Source of the DNA: Parachlamydiaceae bacterium
Lineage (GTDB): Bacteria; Chlamydiota; Chlamydiia; Chlamydiales; Parachlamydiaceae
Reading direction: 5' to 3'
Length of the DNA stretch: 5,836 bases
Assembly: GCA_013817115.1 (NCBI GenBank)
Contig: JACDDG010000170.1
Span: 1 to 5,836 of the forward strand
Position 1 is the stretch's first letter. Each line of letters begins with the position of its first letter. Below the pieces are notes generated by a model. The model saw only the letters and a program-made list of their open reading frames with translations. It was not told the origin of the DNA and did not search any database. Both the position numbers and the translations under genes were made by a program. This document shows, piece after piece, positions 1 through 5,836 of this stretch.

Positions 1-1101
1 GAATATAAAAGAGCGGGCAAAGATGTCGAAGCCATCATGCGTGAAGTGTCGAATTACGCTCAGGAGATGTCACAGTTAGAAGAAAAACTTGTTCTTGTGG
101 AAAAACAGTTTGAGGCTGAATTTTTTAAACTGCCAAATTTACCTATGGACGACGTAAAAATATCGCAAGATCCTAAAGAAAATGTTGTTCTAAAAGTTGT
201 TGGCAAACAGCCTACTTTTACTTTCCCGTTTAAGAATCATGTGGAACTCAATGAAAAACTTAATCTGTTCGACTTTAAACGTGGGGCTAAAGTCACTGGA
301 ACCGGATGGCCGATATACCGCGATATTGGGGCTCGCCTAGAATGGCCATTGATCAAATACATGATCGACGCTCAACTAAAAAATGGTTTTACACAATTTA
401 TTCCACCCCTTGTGGTAAAAGAAGAAATTTCTTTTGGAGCAGGTCAATTGCCTAAATTTGAACATCAGCAATTTAAAGTTTCTGATGATACGCAAACCTT
501 TTTCCTGATTCCAACTGCTGAAGTTGTATTAAATGGACTTCATAACGATGAAATTTTATCTGAAGATGATTTACCCTTAAAATATATGGCCTATACACCT
601 TGCTTTAGAAGAGAAGCCGGGGCAGCAGGGGCGTTAGAACGCGGATTAATTCGCACTCATCAATTTAATAAAGTTGAAATGTTTTGTTACAGCAAGCCTG
701 ATGAAAGTATGACAATATTTGATTGGATGACACGATGTGCTGAACAGATTCTTGAAGGATTAGGTCTACATTATCGTTCAACACTGCTAGTTACGGGCGA
801 TATGTCCTACGCTGCGGCACGCACCATCGACATTGAAGTATGGCTTCCGGGTCAAAATCGCTACTACGAAGTCTCTTCTGTATCAAATTGCACAGACTTC
901 CAAGCGCGGAGATCCGGAATACGTTACCGTCGTACGGCTGAAGACAAACCTGAATTTGTTCACACATTAAATGGCTCAGGTGTTGCTACATCCCGCTTGA
1001 TGGTTGCTATATTAGAAAACAATCAACATGCAGATGGATCAGTAGACATTCCTGAAGTTCTCCATAAATATTTAGGTGGAATCACAAGGCTTGTTCCGTG
1101 A
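1..1101 (+). CDS. serS: Seryl-tRNA synthetase, 5'-truncated by window edge
   Basis: Charges tRNA-Ser with serine in the cytoplasm (class II aminoacyl-tRNA synthetase). The frame is open from base 1, so the ATG at 37 is internal. About 366 codons are present against the usual 420-430, so roughly the first 55-60 residues, including part of the N-terminal coiled-coil tRNA-binding arm, lie outside the window. The second helix of that arm is seen up to the family signature LPNLP. The serine-binding loop PTAEV falls at about 511-525. Class II motif 2 (FRREAGAAG through RGLIRTHQFNKVEMF) lies at about 604-681, and motif 3 (NGSGVATSR) at about 970-996. The GTGWPIYRDIGARLEW segment and the EAGAAGALERG form of motif 2 resemble chlamydial SerRS as I remember them. 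The TGA stop overlaps the GTG start of the next gene, which implies co-transcription and translational coupling. Confidence 0.97.
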   Translation, partial: EYKRAGKDVEAIMREVSNYAQEMSQLEEKLVLVEKQFEAEFFKLPNLPMDDVKISQDPKENVVLKVVGKQPTFTFPFKNHVELNEKLNLFDFKRGAKVTGTGWPIYRDIGARLEWPLIKYMIDAQLKNGFTQFIPPLVVKEEISFGAGQLPKFEHQQFKVSDDTQTFFLIPTAEVVLNGLHNDEILSEDDLPLKYMAYTPCFRREAGAAGALERGLIRTHQFNKVEMFCYSKPDESMTIFDWMTRCAEQILEGLGLHYRSTLLVTGDMSYAAARTIDIEVWLPGQNRYYEVSSVSNCTDFQARRSGIRYRRTAEDKPEFVHTLNGSGVATSRLMVAILENNQHADGSVDIPEVLHKYLGGITRLVP

Positions 1102-2123
1102 AATCGGTTGAATTACATGAATTCTTGCAGGCTTCAGGTTGCATTTTCGATGTCCGTAGCCCCGGAGAATTTGCTCAGGGGCATCTACCAGGCGCATTCA
1201 ATCTCCCTCTTTTTTCTAATGAAGAAAGAACCCATATCGGAACTGTATATAAGCAAATAGGGCGCAAAGAAGCTGTTTTACAAGGAATGGCGCTTGTCGC
1301 ACCTAAATTTCCTTATTTGGTTGAAAGCATCGAAAACATTTTAAAAAGCCATCCTTTCCAGGACATTGCAAAAATACATTGTTGGCGTGGGGGCATGCGC
1401 AGCAGTAGCCTTACGATGTTTTTAGAGATGGCTGGATTTAAGTGCATTACTCTAAAAGGTGGTTATAAAACTTTTAGGCGCTGGGTTCTTAAAATATTAG
1501 AAGGTCCATTCAAGTTGAATGTTCTCGGAGGAATGACAGGGTGCGGCAAAACCTCTATCTTACAAACGATGGAACGTCTTGGGGCTCAAGTTATTGACCT
1601 TGAGGCTATTGCCAATCATCGTGGAAGTAGCTTTGGCATGATTGGTATGCAGAATTCACAACCTTCCAATGAACAATTTGAAAACGCTATTGCCTTCAAA
1701 ATTTCTTCTTTGGATCCATCTAAACATTTGTGGATTGAAAATGAAAGCCGTCTTATTGGAAATTGCAAAATTCCTGACTCCCTTTATTTAGCGATGAAAT
1801 CCTCTCCTCTGTTTGTCATTGAACGCCCTCTGATAGAAAGGTTAAATCAAATTCAAGAAATTTACTGGACTCAAGACACTAAGAAGCTGGCAGAAAGTGC
1901 AAAACGGTTAGCCAAAAAATTGGGTGGAGAGAAAGTGGCAGATATTATTGGGGCGATTGAAATTGGAAATTTACATTCAGCAACTTTACGTATTTTGGAA
2001 TATTACGATAGGACCTATCAGCATGAGATGCTAAAGCATCAACTTGTACGCCCACAAACAATTCTATATGCAGAAAATTTTTCTGATGAAGCTTGGGCGA
2101 GTCGATTGATAAATTTGTCCTAG
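1098..2123 (+). CDS. mnmH: tRNA 2-selenouridine synthase (rhodanese + P-loop)
   Basis: MnmH (SelU/YbbB) acts at wobble uridine 34 of tRNAs for Lys, Glu and Gln. In the known family it replaces the sulfur of 2-thiouridine with selenium from selenophosphate, through a geranylated intermediate. The 341-residue length is normal. Residues about 5-128 form a rhodanese domain with DVRSPGEFAQGHLPGA near its start and the active-site loop HCWRGGMRSSS; the catalytic cysteine is Cys95. A P-loop follows at residues 145-152 (GMTGCGKT), then the family stretch NHRGSSFGMIG and WIENESRLIG. The start is a GTG overlapping the serS stop. AAGG eight bases upstream is a plausible ribosome binding site, and the family's N-terminal rhodanese sequence begins directly after the start. 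Selenouridine formation also needs SelD and thiolation by MnmA, neither of which is in the window. It appears intact. Confidence 0.95.
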   Translation: MKSVELHEFLQASGCIFDVRSPGEFAQGHLPGAFNLPLFSNEERTHIGTVYKQIGRKEAVLQGMALVAPKFPYLVESIENILKSHPFQDIAKIHCWRGGMRSSSLTMFLEMAGFKCITLKGGYKTFRRWVLKILEGPFKLNVLGGMTGCGKTSILQTMERLGAQVIDLEAIANHRGSSFGMIGMQNSQPSNEQFENAIAFKISSLDPSKHLWIENESRLIGNCKIPDSLYLAMKSSPLFVIERPLIERLNQIQEIYWTQDTKKLAESAKRLAKKLGGEKVADIIGAIEIGNLHSATLRILEYYDRTYQHEMLKHQLVRPQTILYAENFSDEAWASRLINLS

Positions 2124-2124
2124 T

Positions 2125-2298
2125 GCGCCAACGACAAAGGACCTTAAAGACAAAGGACAACAACGACTCCAAGGACACCAAAGGCATCTATTATACCGAA
2201 GTGCGTCCAAATTTGGATTTTTGATGTGGTATTAGATGTCATTAAGGTCTTTAGAGTCATTATTGTCCTTTGTCTTTAAGGTCGTTAGTCCTTAGCGT
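2125..2298. repeat. Long imperfect inverted repeat, MITE-like
   Basis: Two arms (about 2126-2190 and 2233-2297) pair without gaps; every paired position sums to 4423. By hand count about 52 of 65 positions match. The central block 2140-2160 is a perfect 21-bp match to 2263-2283 on the other strand. The roughly 42-bp spacer holds a 12-bp perfect palindrome (TCCAAATTTGGA, 2206-2217), and its edges partly continue the pairing with one shift. The arms are themselves built from repeated AAAGGAC / GTCCTTT words (near 2136, 2152, 2171 and 2180, and their complements in the right arm). It starts two bases after the mnmH stop. The design fits a small non-autonomous mobile element or a repeat-born mega-hairpin that could also end mnmH transcription. 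I see no convincing target-site duplication and no reading frame in it. Confidence 0.85.
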
Positions 2299-2469
2299 CC
2301 TTTCTTTAGAAAGCAGCCCCGTTGAGAAATTCAAATTCCATAATTCAATCGACATGGTGTAGAATAAACTGTCAGCTAAATTTTAGCACGATTTTTCTTG
2401 ATTCGATTCAAATTACACGCTACATTAAAAAAAAATCTATCATACTGAAAAATTAAACTGTGTGTCATC
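2299..2469 (+). other. Non-coding AT-rich leader before the F-box gene
   Basis: No supportable gene lies in these 171 bases, which complete the 346-bp gap after mnmH. A small perfect hairpin (CTTTC, loop TTTA, GAAAG, 2300-2313) sits at the outer edge of the long inverted repeat. A short palindrome (GCTAAA, T, TTTAGC, 2375-2387) is followed by a T-rich run at 2391-2399. It could be a weak terminator for readthrough from mnmH or an operator just upstream of the promoter candidate. A nine-A run lies at 2427-2435. Confidence 0.5.
2398..2426 (+). promoter_or_regulatory. Possible sigma-70 promoter for the F-box gene
   Basis: TTGATT (2398-2403) and TACATT (2421-2426) each match four of six consensus bases and are separated by exactly 17 bp. 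Transcription would start near 2433 and leave a leader of about 37 bases. The spacing is right, but such matches are common in AT-rich DNA, so this is tentative. Confidence 0.3.
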
Positions 2470-3231
2470 ATGCAAGTATTACCATTGTATACACTGCAAG
2501 ACCTAAAATGTAACATAATGGCAATTGATTCATTTTCCATTCTCCCTAAAAAATTGGCTAATAACATTATTAGTTATTTAGACTTTAAATCCGTTCTAAA
2601 CCTGGAAATTGTTTCTAAAATATTTTCATCAAGGCATTGTAAATCTCGAGTAACTAATCAGACGTGGCGGGAGCTTAAACTAAGAGACGGTTTAAATTAC
2701 GATTGGAAAATGTGTAAAATTGAAATAAATCCTCCGAAGTGGGAATATCGTTTAAGTCGAGCATTACAACAATATTTACTCGTTCATAAATATCATAATA
2801 CATCAAATGGGAATTTAGCCCGAATTATAAGATTTAAATACTTAGACTTAATGCTAAAATTTCCAATCTTGAAAGCTTATATTGGTGTTGACTTATTCAG
2901 ATTATATAACTCAACCAATTATTACTTATTTTACGTCAGAAAAAATGAGCGAAGAAAATTTTTGAAAATGTGCTTAGCTGGCGCTAGCGGTGAAAAACTA
3001 TTTCAAGGTTTGCTTTTAACTAGAGCGCGGAATTTCCCGAATTCAGAATTAATCGTTAGACTTGAAAACATCTTTTATAACACCATGAATGTATCCGCAA
3101 CTCTTGCCAGTTTATTTGCATTAGAGTTGTCCCTTCCTCGCAACAAAATAGAACAAATGGTTGTAAGACTGGCTGTAAAAGCCGAAACATATAATGATTT
3201 CAGAGCCCTTTACAAATTAATGAGTACCTGA
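2470..3231 (+). CDS. F-box domain protein, candidate host-directed effector
   Basis: A 253-residue soluble protein with an F-box at about residues 25-72. It shows LPKKLANNIISYLDFKSVLN, then LEIVSKIF, then TWRELKLRDG; the LP start, the VSK and the W spacing match the eukaryotic F-box pattern. F-boxes bind Skp1 in SCF ubiquitin ligases. Bacteria lack SCF, so the known use of such proteins is after secretion into a eukaryotic host (Legionella and amoeba-associated Chlamydiae). Residues 73-253 look all-helical and carry no leucine-rich repeat, kelch or ankyrin pattern I recognise, so the substrate-binding part is unknown. No signal peptide or membrane segment is seen. The start is uncertain: neither the ATG at 2470 nor the in-frame ATG at 2518 (residue 17) has a clear Shine-Dalgarno, and either keeps the whole F-box. 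The gene is visibly more AT-rich than serS or mnmH and stands alone between non-coding stretches, which suggests transfer or a lineage-specific expansion. Confidence 0.75.
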   Translation: MQVLPLYTLQDLKCNIMAIDSFSILPKKLANNIISYLDFKSVLNLEIVSKIFSSRHCKSRVTNQTWRELKLRDGLNYDWKMCKIEINPPKWEYRLSRALQQYLLVHKYHNTSNGNLARIIRFKYLDLMLKFPILKAYIGVDLFRLYNSTNYYLFYVRKNERRKFLKMCLAGASGEKLFQGLLLTRARNFPNSELIVRLENIFYNTMNVSATLASLFALELSLPRNKIEQMVVRLAVKAETYNDFRALYKLMST

Positions 3232-3397
3232 CAATGCATACTGGCAAATCAAGTTAATTGTTGAAAAGACCTTGAGCTTCCAAAAGCGTGTTCTGCCCAA
3301 GTTTCTTATGCTTTTTCATAATCACCAAGTTCTTTGGTTATTGTCATTTAACTTAATTACTGAATTTGACGACAACTATCTATCTAGGTTGAAATTC

Positions 3398-3460
3398 ATC
3401 CTTAATACTCGTTTCTTACCTTTTAATCAGCAACAGAAATAGGGTAAGACAATTAAGGAT
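3398..3460. repeat. Bulged stem-loop in the convergent intergenic gap
   Basis: ATCCTTAAT (3398-3406) pairs perfectly with ATTAAGGAT (3452-3460). Inside it, TCTTACC (3414-3420) pairs with GGTAAGA (3443-3449), with an unequal internal bulge (7 versus 2 bases) and a 22-base loop. It lies between two convergent genes, where a two-way terminator would be expected, but no T-run follows the stem on either strand. The rest of the 271-bp gap (3232-3502) holds no gene I can support, only a small hairpin ACCAA/TTGGT at about 3324-3338. Confidence 0.4.
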
Positions 3461-3502
3461 TGCATGTTGAAAACAAAATCGAAATGAATGAATCTGTGAT
3501 AG

Positions 3503-4612
3503 TCAAGAGCCTAAATTTACAGAAATGTATTCAGCCAACAAAGCTCTCGAAACAAGATGCTTATCTTTCAGATCTTTAACGGTATTTAGCCCAATTAAAT
3601 TTAAATTGTGCTCCGCCATGCTGCGATACTGCTCCATCAAAGTAGCATCACATGTATATTGTGGCGCTAATTGGGATGGATCTGCAATTTTAGGCAAAAG
3701 ACCCAAACTCCAATAATCCTCAGCATACCACACCGAAAAACACGAAAGGGCATTTATTGCCTGATCCTCGTCATTTAAAGCTTCAAAAGAATGACCATTA
3801 AGGTTGCTGCCAAAAGCAGCGGCTAATCTTTCTTCAAGCGTACGATAAAGCCCAACAGACTCTGAGGGTGTTTCCCCAAAATGCCCAATACCAGAAAATA
3901 ACATACGTTCAAAGCGTTCACGATAGCCACTGAGAGTTTCGACCAAATCTTTGCTGTTTGCATTCCATGCTAGTGCCAGAGCATTTTCGATTTTGTTACA
4001 AGTTTTATGAATTATGTTCTTAAAGTTTTCAAGGGCATTTTGTATAGCAGTCATGTCTTGCGATTGCAATGCAATGACATTGAGTTGTTGAATTTCATTT
4101 TGCAACTCTAGATATTTAGCTTCATTCTCTTCGAAAATATTTTTAAGTTCATGAATAAATAACACTAAATGATGGCGAAGGGGCTCAGTGGGGCATAAGT
4201 AATGTAACCTTTGTTTTCGATCATCTGACAGGCAAGTAAGCATATGATTAAAATGAGCATGCGGAATTGTCACTAAAATAGGGACGAGTTTCCAAGATTG
4301 CACTTCATGCGTCGAAGCATAATCGACAAGATCAATAAATTGTTCGAAATTTAAATTACTGCCTAAAAGCTCTAACCCTTCACGACTTTCAATTCCTTTG
4401 AAAAGGGCTTGGAGTTTATCTTGCCAATCGTGGTCTACGGGATCTTTTAATGCGGCAATGGCTGCATCCAATTGTTCTAATGTCATTTGAGAAGCCTGTT
4501 GTTGCAAATCATCAGGATTGCAAGTCGCAATCACAGAATCAAATTCAGATTTTGGACAAAATACTGCGCTCTTCTTAGTATCATTTTTATTTATTGAATT
4601 CAATTTTTTCAT
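3503..4612 (-). CDS. Unrecognised 369-residue protein downstream of htpX
   Basis: I do not recognise this family. The ATG at 4612 is chosen because GGAG lies six bases upstream; a TTG at 4624 would add four residues but would place the ribosome site inside the gene. The protein has no signal peptide or membrane span and looks mostly helical. The N-terminus (about residues 1-30) is rich in Lys, Asn and Ser and could be disordered. A helical block with TLEQLDAAIAALKDP and GLELLGSNLNFEQFIDLVDY follows at about 43-100. A coiled-coil-like stretch of Glu, Gln and Asn is at about 150-210, from FIHELKNIFEENEAKYLELQ on. The C-terminal part holds an aromatic patch (FSVWYAEDYWSLGLLPKI). The stop is TGA. 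It lies 48 bp after htpX on the same strand with no clear terminator between them, so it may be read from the htpX promoter. Codon use and length indicate a real gene; a role in host interaction is only a guess from context. Confidence 0.85.
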   Translation of the reverse strand: MKKLNSINKNDTKKSAVFCPKSEFDSVIATCNPDDLQQQASQMTLEQLDAAIAALKDPVDHDWQDKLQALFKGIESREGLELLGSNLNFEQFIDLVDYASTHEVQSWKLVPILVTIPHAHFNHMLTCLSDDRKQRLHYLCPTEPLRHHLVLFIHELKNIFEENEAKYLELQNEIQQLNVIALQSQDMTAIQNALENFKNIIHKTCNKIENALALAWNANSKDLVETLSGYRERFERMLFSGIGHFGETPSESVGLYRTLEERLAAAFGSNLNGHSFEALNDEDQAINALSCFSVWYAEDYWSLGLLPKIADPSQLAPQYTCDATLMEQYRSMAEHNLNLIGLNTVKDLKDKHLVSRALLAEYISVNLGS

Positions 4613-4618
4613 GAAGTT

Positions 4619-4622
4619 CTCC
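4619..4622 (-). promoter_or_regulatory. Ribosome binding site that sets the start at 4612
   Basis: On the minus strand GGAG is followed by six bases (AACTTC) and ATG. This is the clearest Shine-Dalgarno near this gene and favours ATG 4612 over the in-frame TTG at 4624. Confidence 0.7.
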
Positions 4623-4660
4623 AATCATCCAATTAAAAAGTTTAACTCATGTCATAAAAA

Positions 4661-5581
4661 TTAGACATTGGGGTAAAGACGACGAAGGGCATCAATGCGT
4701 TGCTCAAGCGGAGGATGGCTTGCAAAAAGTTTAATGAAATTTGAACGACCTGAAATTTTAAAAGTCTGCACGGAGGGCTGTTCGTGGGTGGGATCTTGAA
4801 TTTGGTAAGTCCGTTGTAAAGCTTGAAGAGCACTAATCATTTTTTGCGGGCCTGCCAAGCGTGCACTTCCGGCATCAGCGCGAAACTCACGTGCGCGTGA
4901 AAAAGCTGCAACCACCATCATGCCAAAAACCATAAACACCATTTCTAAAACAAAGACAGTCAACTGATAAAATAGCGGAGATACACTTTCTGATTCACTA
5001 TCTTCACGTCTGCCAAAAGCTCTTGCAATAAAAAAGGCTAAAATGCGAGCAAAGAACATGACAAATGCATTGATAATGCCTTGTAATAATGTCATGGTCA
5101 CCATATCACCGTTTGCTATATGCGAAATTTCATGTGCTAAAACACCTTCAACTTCATCATTGCGCATGCGGTCGAGTAGTCCTGAGGAAACAGCAACAAG
5201 AGAATTTTTACGTGAAGGTCCAGTTGCAAAAGCATTGACTTCTGGAGATTCATAGATTCCCACTTCAGGCATTACAGGGAGGCCTGCTTTTTTTGCTAGA
5301 TTGTGAATTGTTTGCATAAGAGACAGTTCCGAAGAAGTCGCAAGGTTCGGATCAATTACCTTAACTCCCATCATCCATTTAGCCATGACTTTTGAAAGAA
5401 GGAGAGAAACAAAGGCCCCAACCATACCCCAAAGCAAACAAAAAATTGCTAAAGAGCCATAATTTAACCCATTTTGAGACAAATAGGGCTGCAAATTGAA
5501 AATATAACTTAAAAACGAGATCACCGCGATGACCAGAATATTTACGCCTAAAAAAAGAGCGACGCGTTTTGCTAATCCCAT
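4661..5581 (-). CDS. htpX: Membrane zinc metalloprotease HtpX (M48B)
   Basis: HtpX cleaves damaged or misfolded inner-membrane proteins, working alongside FtsH in membrane quality control. The 306-residue product is near the family length (E. coli about 293). Hydrophobic segments at about residues 6-28 and 43-64 precede the catalytic domain; two more lie at about 165-187 and 205-226. The zinc motif HEISH has ligands His150 and His154 with catalytic Glu151, in EGVLAHEISHIANGDMV. The third ligand is Glu232 in SRAREFRADAGSARL. NAFATGPSRKNSLVAVSSGL and the C-terminal SHPPLEQRIDALRRL are also typical. All catalytic residues are present. The ATG at 5581 has GGGGG seven bases upstream and a strong promoter candidate at 5619-5647. 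In E. coli htpX is Cpx- and heat-responsive; nothing here shows that control. Confidence 0.97.
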   Translation of the reverse strand: MGLAKRVALFLGVNILVIAVISFLSYIFNLQPYLSQNGLNYGSLAIFCLLWGMVGAFVSLLLSKVMAKWMMGVKVIDPNLATSSELSLMQTIHNLAKKAGLPVMPEVGIYESPEVNAFATGPSRKNSLVAVSSGLLDRMRNDEVEGVLAHEISHIANGDMVTMTLLQGIINAFVMFFARILAFFIARAFGRREDSESESVSPLFYQLTVFVLEMVFMVFGMMVVAAFSRAREFRADAGSARLAGPQKMISALQALQRTYQIQDPTHEQPSVQTFKISGRSNFIKLFASHPPLEQRIDALRRLYPNV

Positions 5582-5618
5582 GATCTATCCCCCATATTTA
5601 ACTCAAGTCTATAGCATT

Positions 5619-5647
5619 ATTATAGAGAGAGGGAAATAAAGAACCAA
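5619..5647 (-). promoter_or_regulatory. Sigma-70 promoter for htpX
   Basis: On the minus strand TTGGTT (5647-5642) and a perfect TATAAT (5624-5619) are separated by exactly 17 bp. Transcription would start near 5612, giving a leader of about 31 bases before the htpX ATG. The -35 box matches three of six bases, including the leading TTG. A housekeeping sigma factor is more likely than a heat-shock one. Confidence 0.6.
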
Positions 5648-5774
5648 GTAAAATTAAAAGTATAAAGATAAATGCATGTTGAGGCAGGGTGTGAAAAAAT
5701 GAATGTAATTAACAGAAATATGTTACAAGCCTATTGGACTTACACTTGTGGCTGCGATCTTATGCGTCTTTCTC

Positions 5775-5803
5775 GCGCCCCTACCGGGGCGCAGGTTTCT
5801 TTT
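5775..5803 (+). terminator. Terminator-like GC hairpin with T-rich tail
   Basis: GCGCCCC (5775-5781), loop TACC and GGGGCGC (5786-5792) form a perfect 7-bp GC stem. It is followed after AGG by a T-rich tail (TTTCTTTTT) on the plus strand only. The tail starts three bases late, which weakens the call. No known plus-strand gene precedes it, so it would end a short transcript arising between about 5680 and 5775. Confidence 0.4.
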
Positions 5804-5816
5804 TCATCGTACGCCG

Positions 5817-5836
5817 GGTGCAGCTATCGCTGCACC
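5817..5836. repeat. Perfect stem-loop at the window edge
   Basis: GGTGCAGC (5817-5824), loop TATC and GCTGCACC (5829-5836) form an 8-bp perfect stem, 24 bases after the previous hairpin. The window ends exactly at the stem, so it may extend: the base before it is G and would pair with a following C. No T-run can be judged. Confidence 0.65.

Larger units (their letters stand above)
5750..5836. other. GC-rich structured segment of unknown nature
   Basis: Composition changes abruptly from AT-rich to GC-rich at about 5750 and stays so to the window end, with two perfect stem-loops inside. On the plus strand a frame opening with ATG at 5672 (or 5699) stays open for 55 codons to the window edge. 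Its predicted product is rich in Cys and Tyr (for example YTCGCDLMRLSRAPTGAQ), but no ribosome site precedes either ATG and the length is within chance. A dispersed repeat, a small RNA or the start of a short gene all remain possible, and I do not call a CDS. Confidence 0.4.

Noticed and set aside
1945..2187. 80-codon minus-strand frame
   Set aside because: It lies antisense to the end of mnmH and runs into the inverted repeat; there is no ribosome site or recognisable domain.
2125..2298. Complete insertion sequence
   Set aside because: There is no transposase frame between the arms, and I could not find a convincing target-site duplication.
2131..2300. CRISPR-like array from the repeated AAGGAC/GTCCTT words
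   Set aside because: The words are short, irregularly spaced and arranged in inverted arms, with no repeat-spacer pattern and no cas genes.
2413..2443. Alternative promoter TTACAC / TATCAT for the F-box gene
   Set aside because: The 19-bp spacer and poor boxes make it weaker than the 17-bp-spaced candidate at 2398-2426.
2376..2567. 63-codon minus-strand frame
   Set aside because: It overlaps the F-box gene start and its leader in antisense, and its composition is that of random AT-rich DNA.
3232..3502. tRNA or other RNA gene in the convergent gap
   Set aside because: There is no cloverleaf pairing or conserved T-loop; only the hairpins described are visible.
3525..3716. 63-codon plus-strand frame
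   Set aside because: It is antisense to the well-supported 369-residue gene, with no independent coding evidence.
4613..4624. TTG start at 4624 for the 369-residue gene
   Set aside because: The Shine-Dalgarno GGAG lies within this extension and is ideally spaced from ATG 4612.
4642..4833. 63-codon minus-strand frame
   Set aside because: It is an out-of-frame shadow of the htpX 3' end.
5043..5255. 70-codon plus-strand frame
   Set aside because: It is antisense to the catalytic region of htpX, whose protein sequence is clearly conserved.

Overview
The window looks like chromosome of an obligate intracellular bacterium that lives in eukaryotic cells, most likely an environmental (amoeba-associated) chlamydia of the Parachlamydiaceae type. 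This placement is an inference. It rests on the AT-leaning base composition, on a seryl-tRNA synthetase that reads like the chlamydial form, and on a gene for a eukaryotic-type F-box protein, a class known to be expanded in amoeba-associated Chlamydiae and also present in Legionella and a few other amoeba symbionts. No 16S rRNA or other decisive marker is present.

Layout. Bases 1-1101 (+) hold serS, cut at its 5' end by the window edge. It overlaps by four bases (GTGA) the start of mnmH/selU (1098-2123, +), a tRNA 2-selenouridine synthase; the two form a translation and tRNA-modification pair. Downstream lies a non-coding stretch dominated by a roughly 170-bp imperfect inverted repeat (2125-2298), MITE-like or a very long hairpin, followed by an AT-rich leader with a possible promoter. 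Next comes a 253-residue protein with an N-terminal F-box (2470-3231, +). It is visibly more AT-rich than the housekeeping genes and is the best candidate here for a host-directed effector. A 271-bp convergent gap with a bulged hairpin follows.

On the minus strand, htpX (4661-5581), a membrane zinc metalloprotease, is followed 48 bp later by an unrecognised 369-residue protein (3503-4612) with a clear ribosome binding site. The two may share the promoter at 5619-5647, which has a perfect TATAAT box and a 17-bp spacer. The right end (about 5750-5836) is abruptly GC-rich and carries two perfect stem-loops, one of them terminator-like on the plus strand. It is an unexplained segment: a dispersed repeat, a small RNA or the start of a short ORF.

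How the genes fit together. serS-mnmH and htpX are conserved housekeeping functions (tRNA charging, wobble-base modification, membrane protein quality control). The F-box gene and the unrecognised gene between them are the accessory part. They are bounded by repeat and hairpin DNA, as expected for a variable patch in a host-adapted genome.
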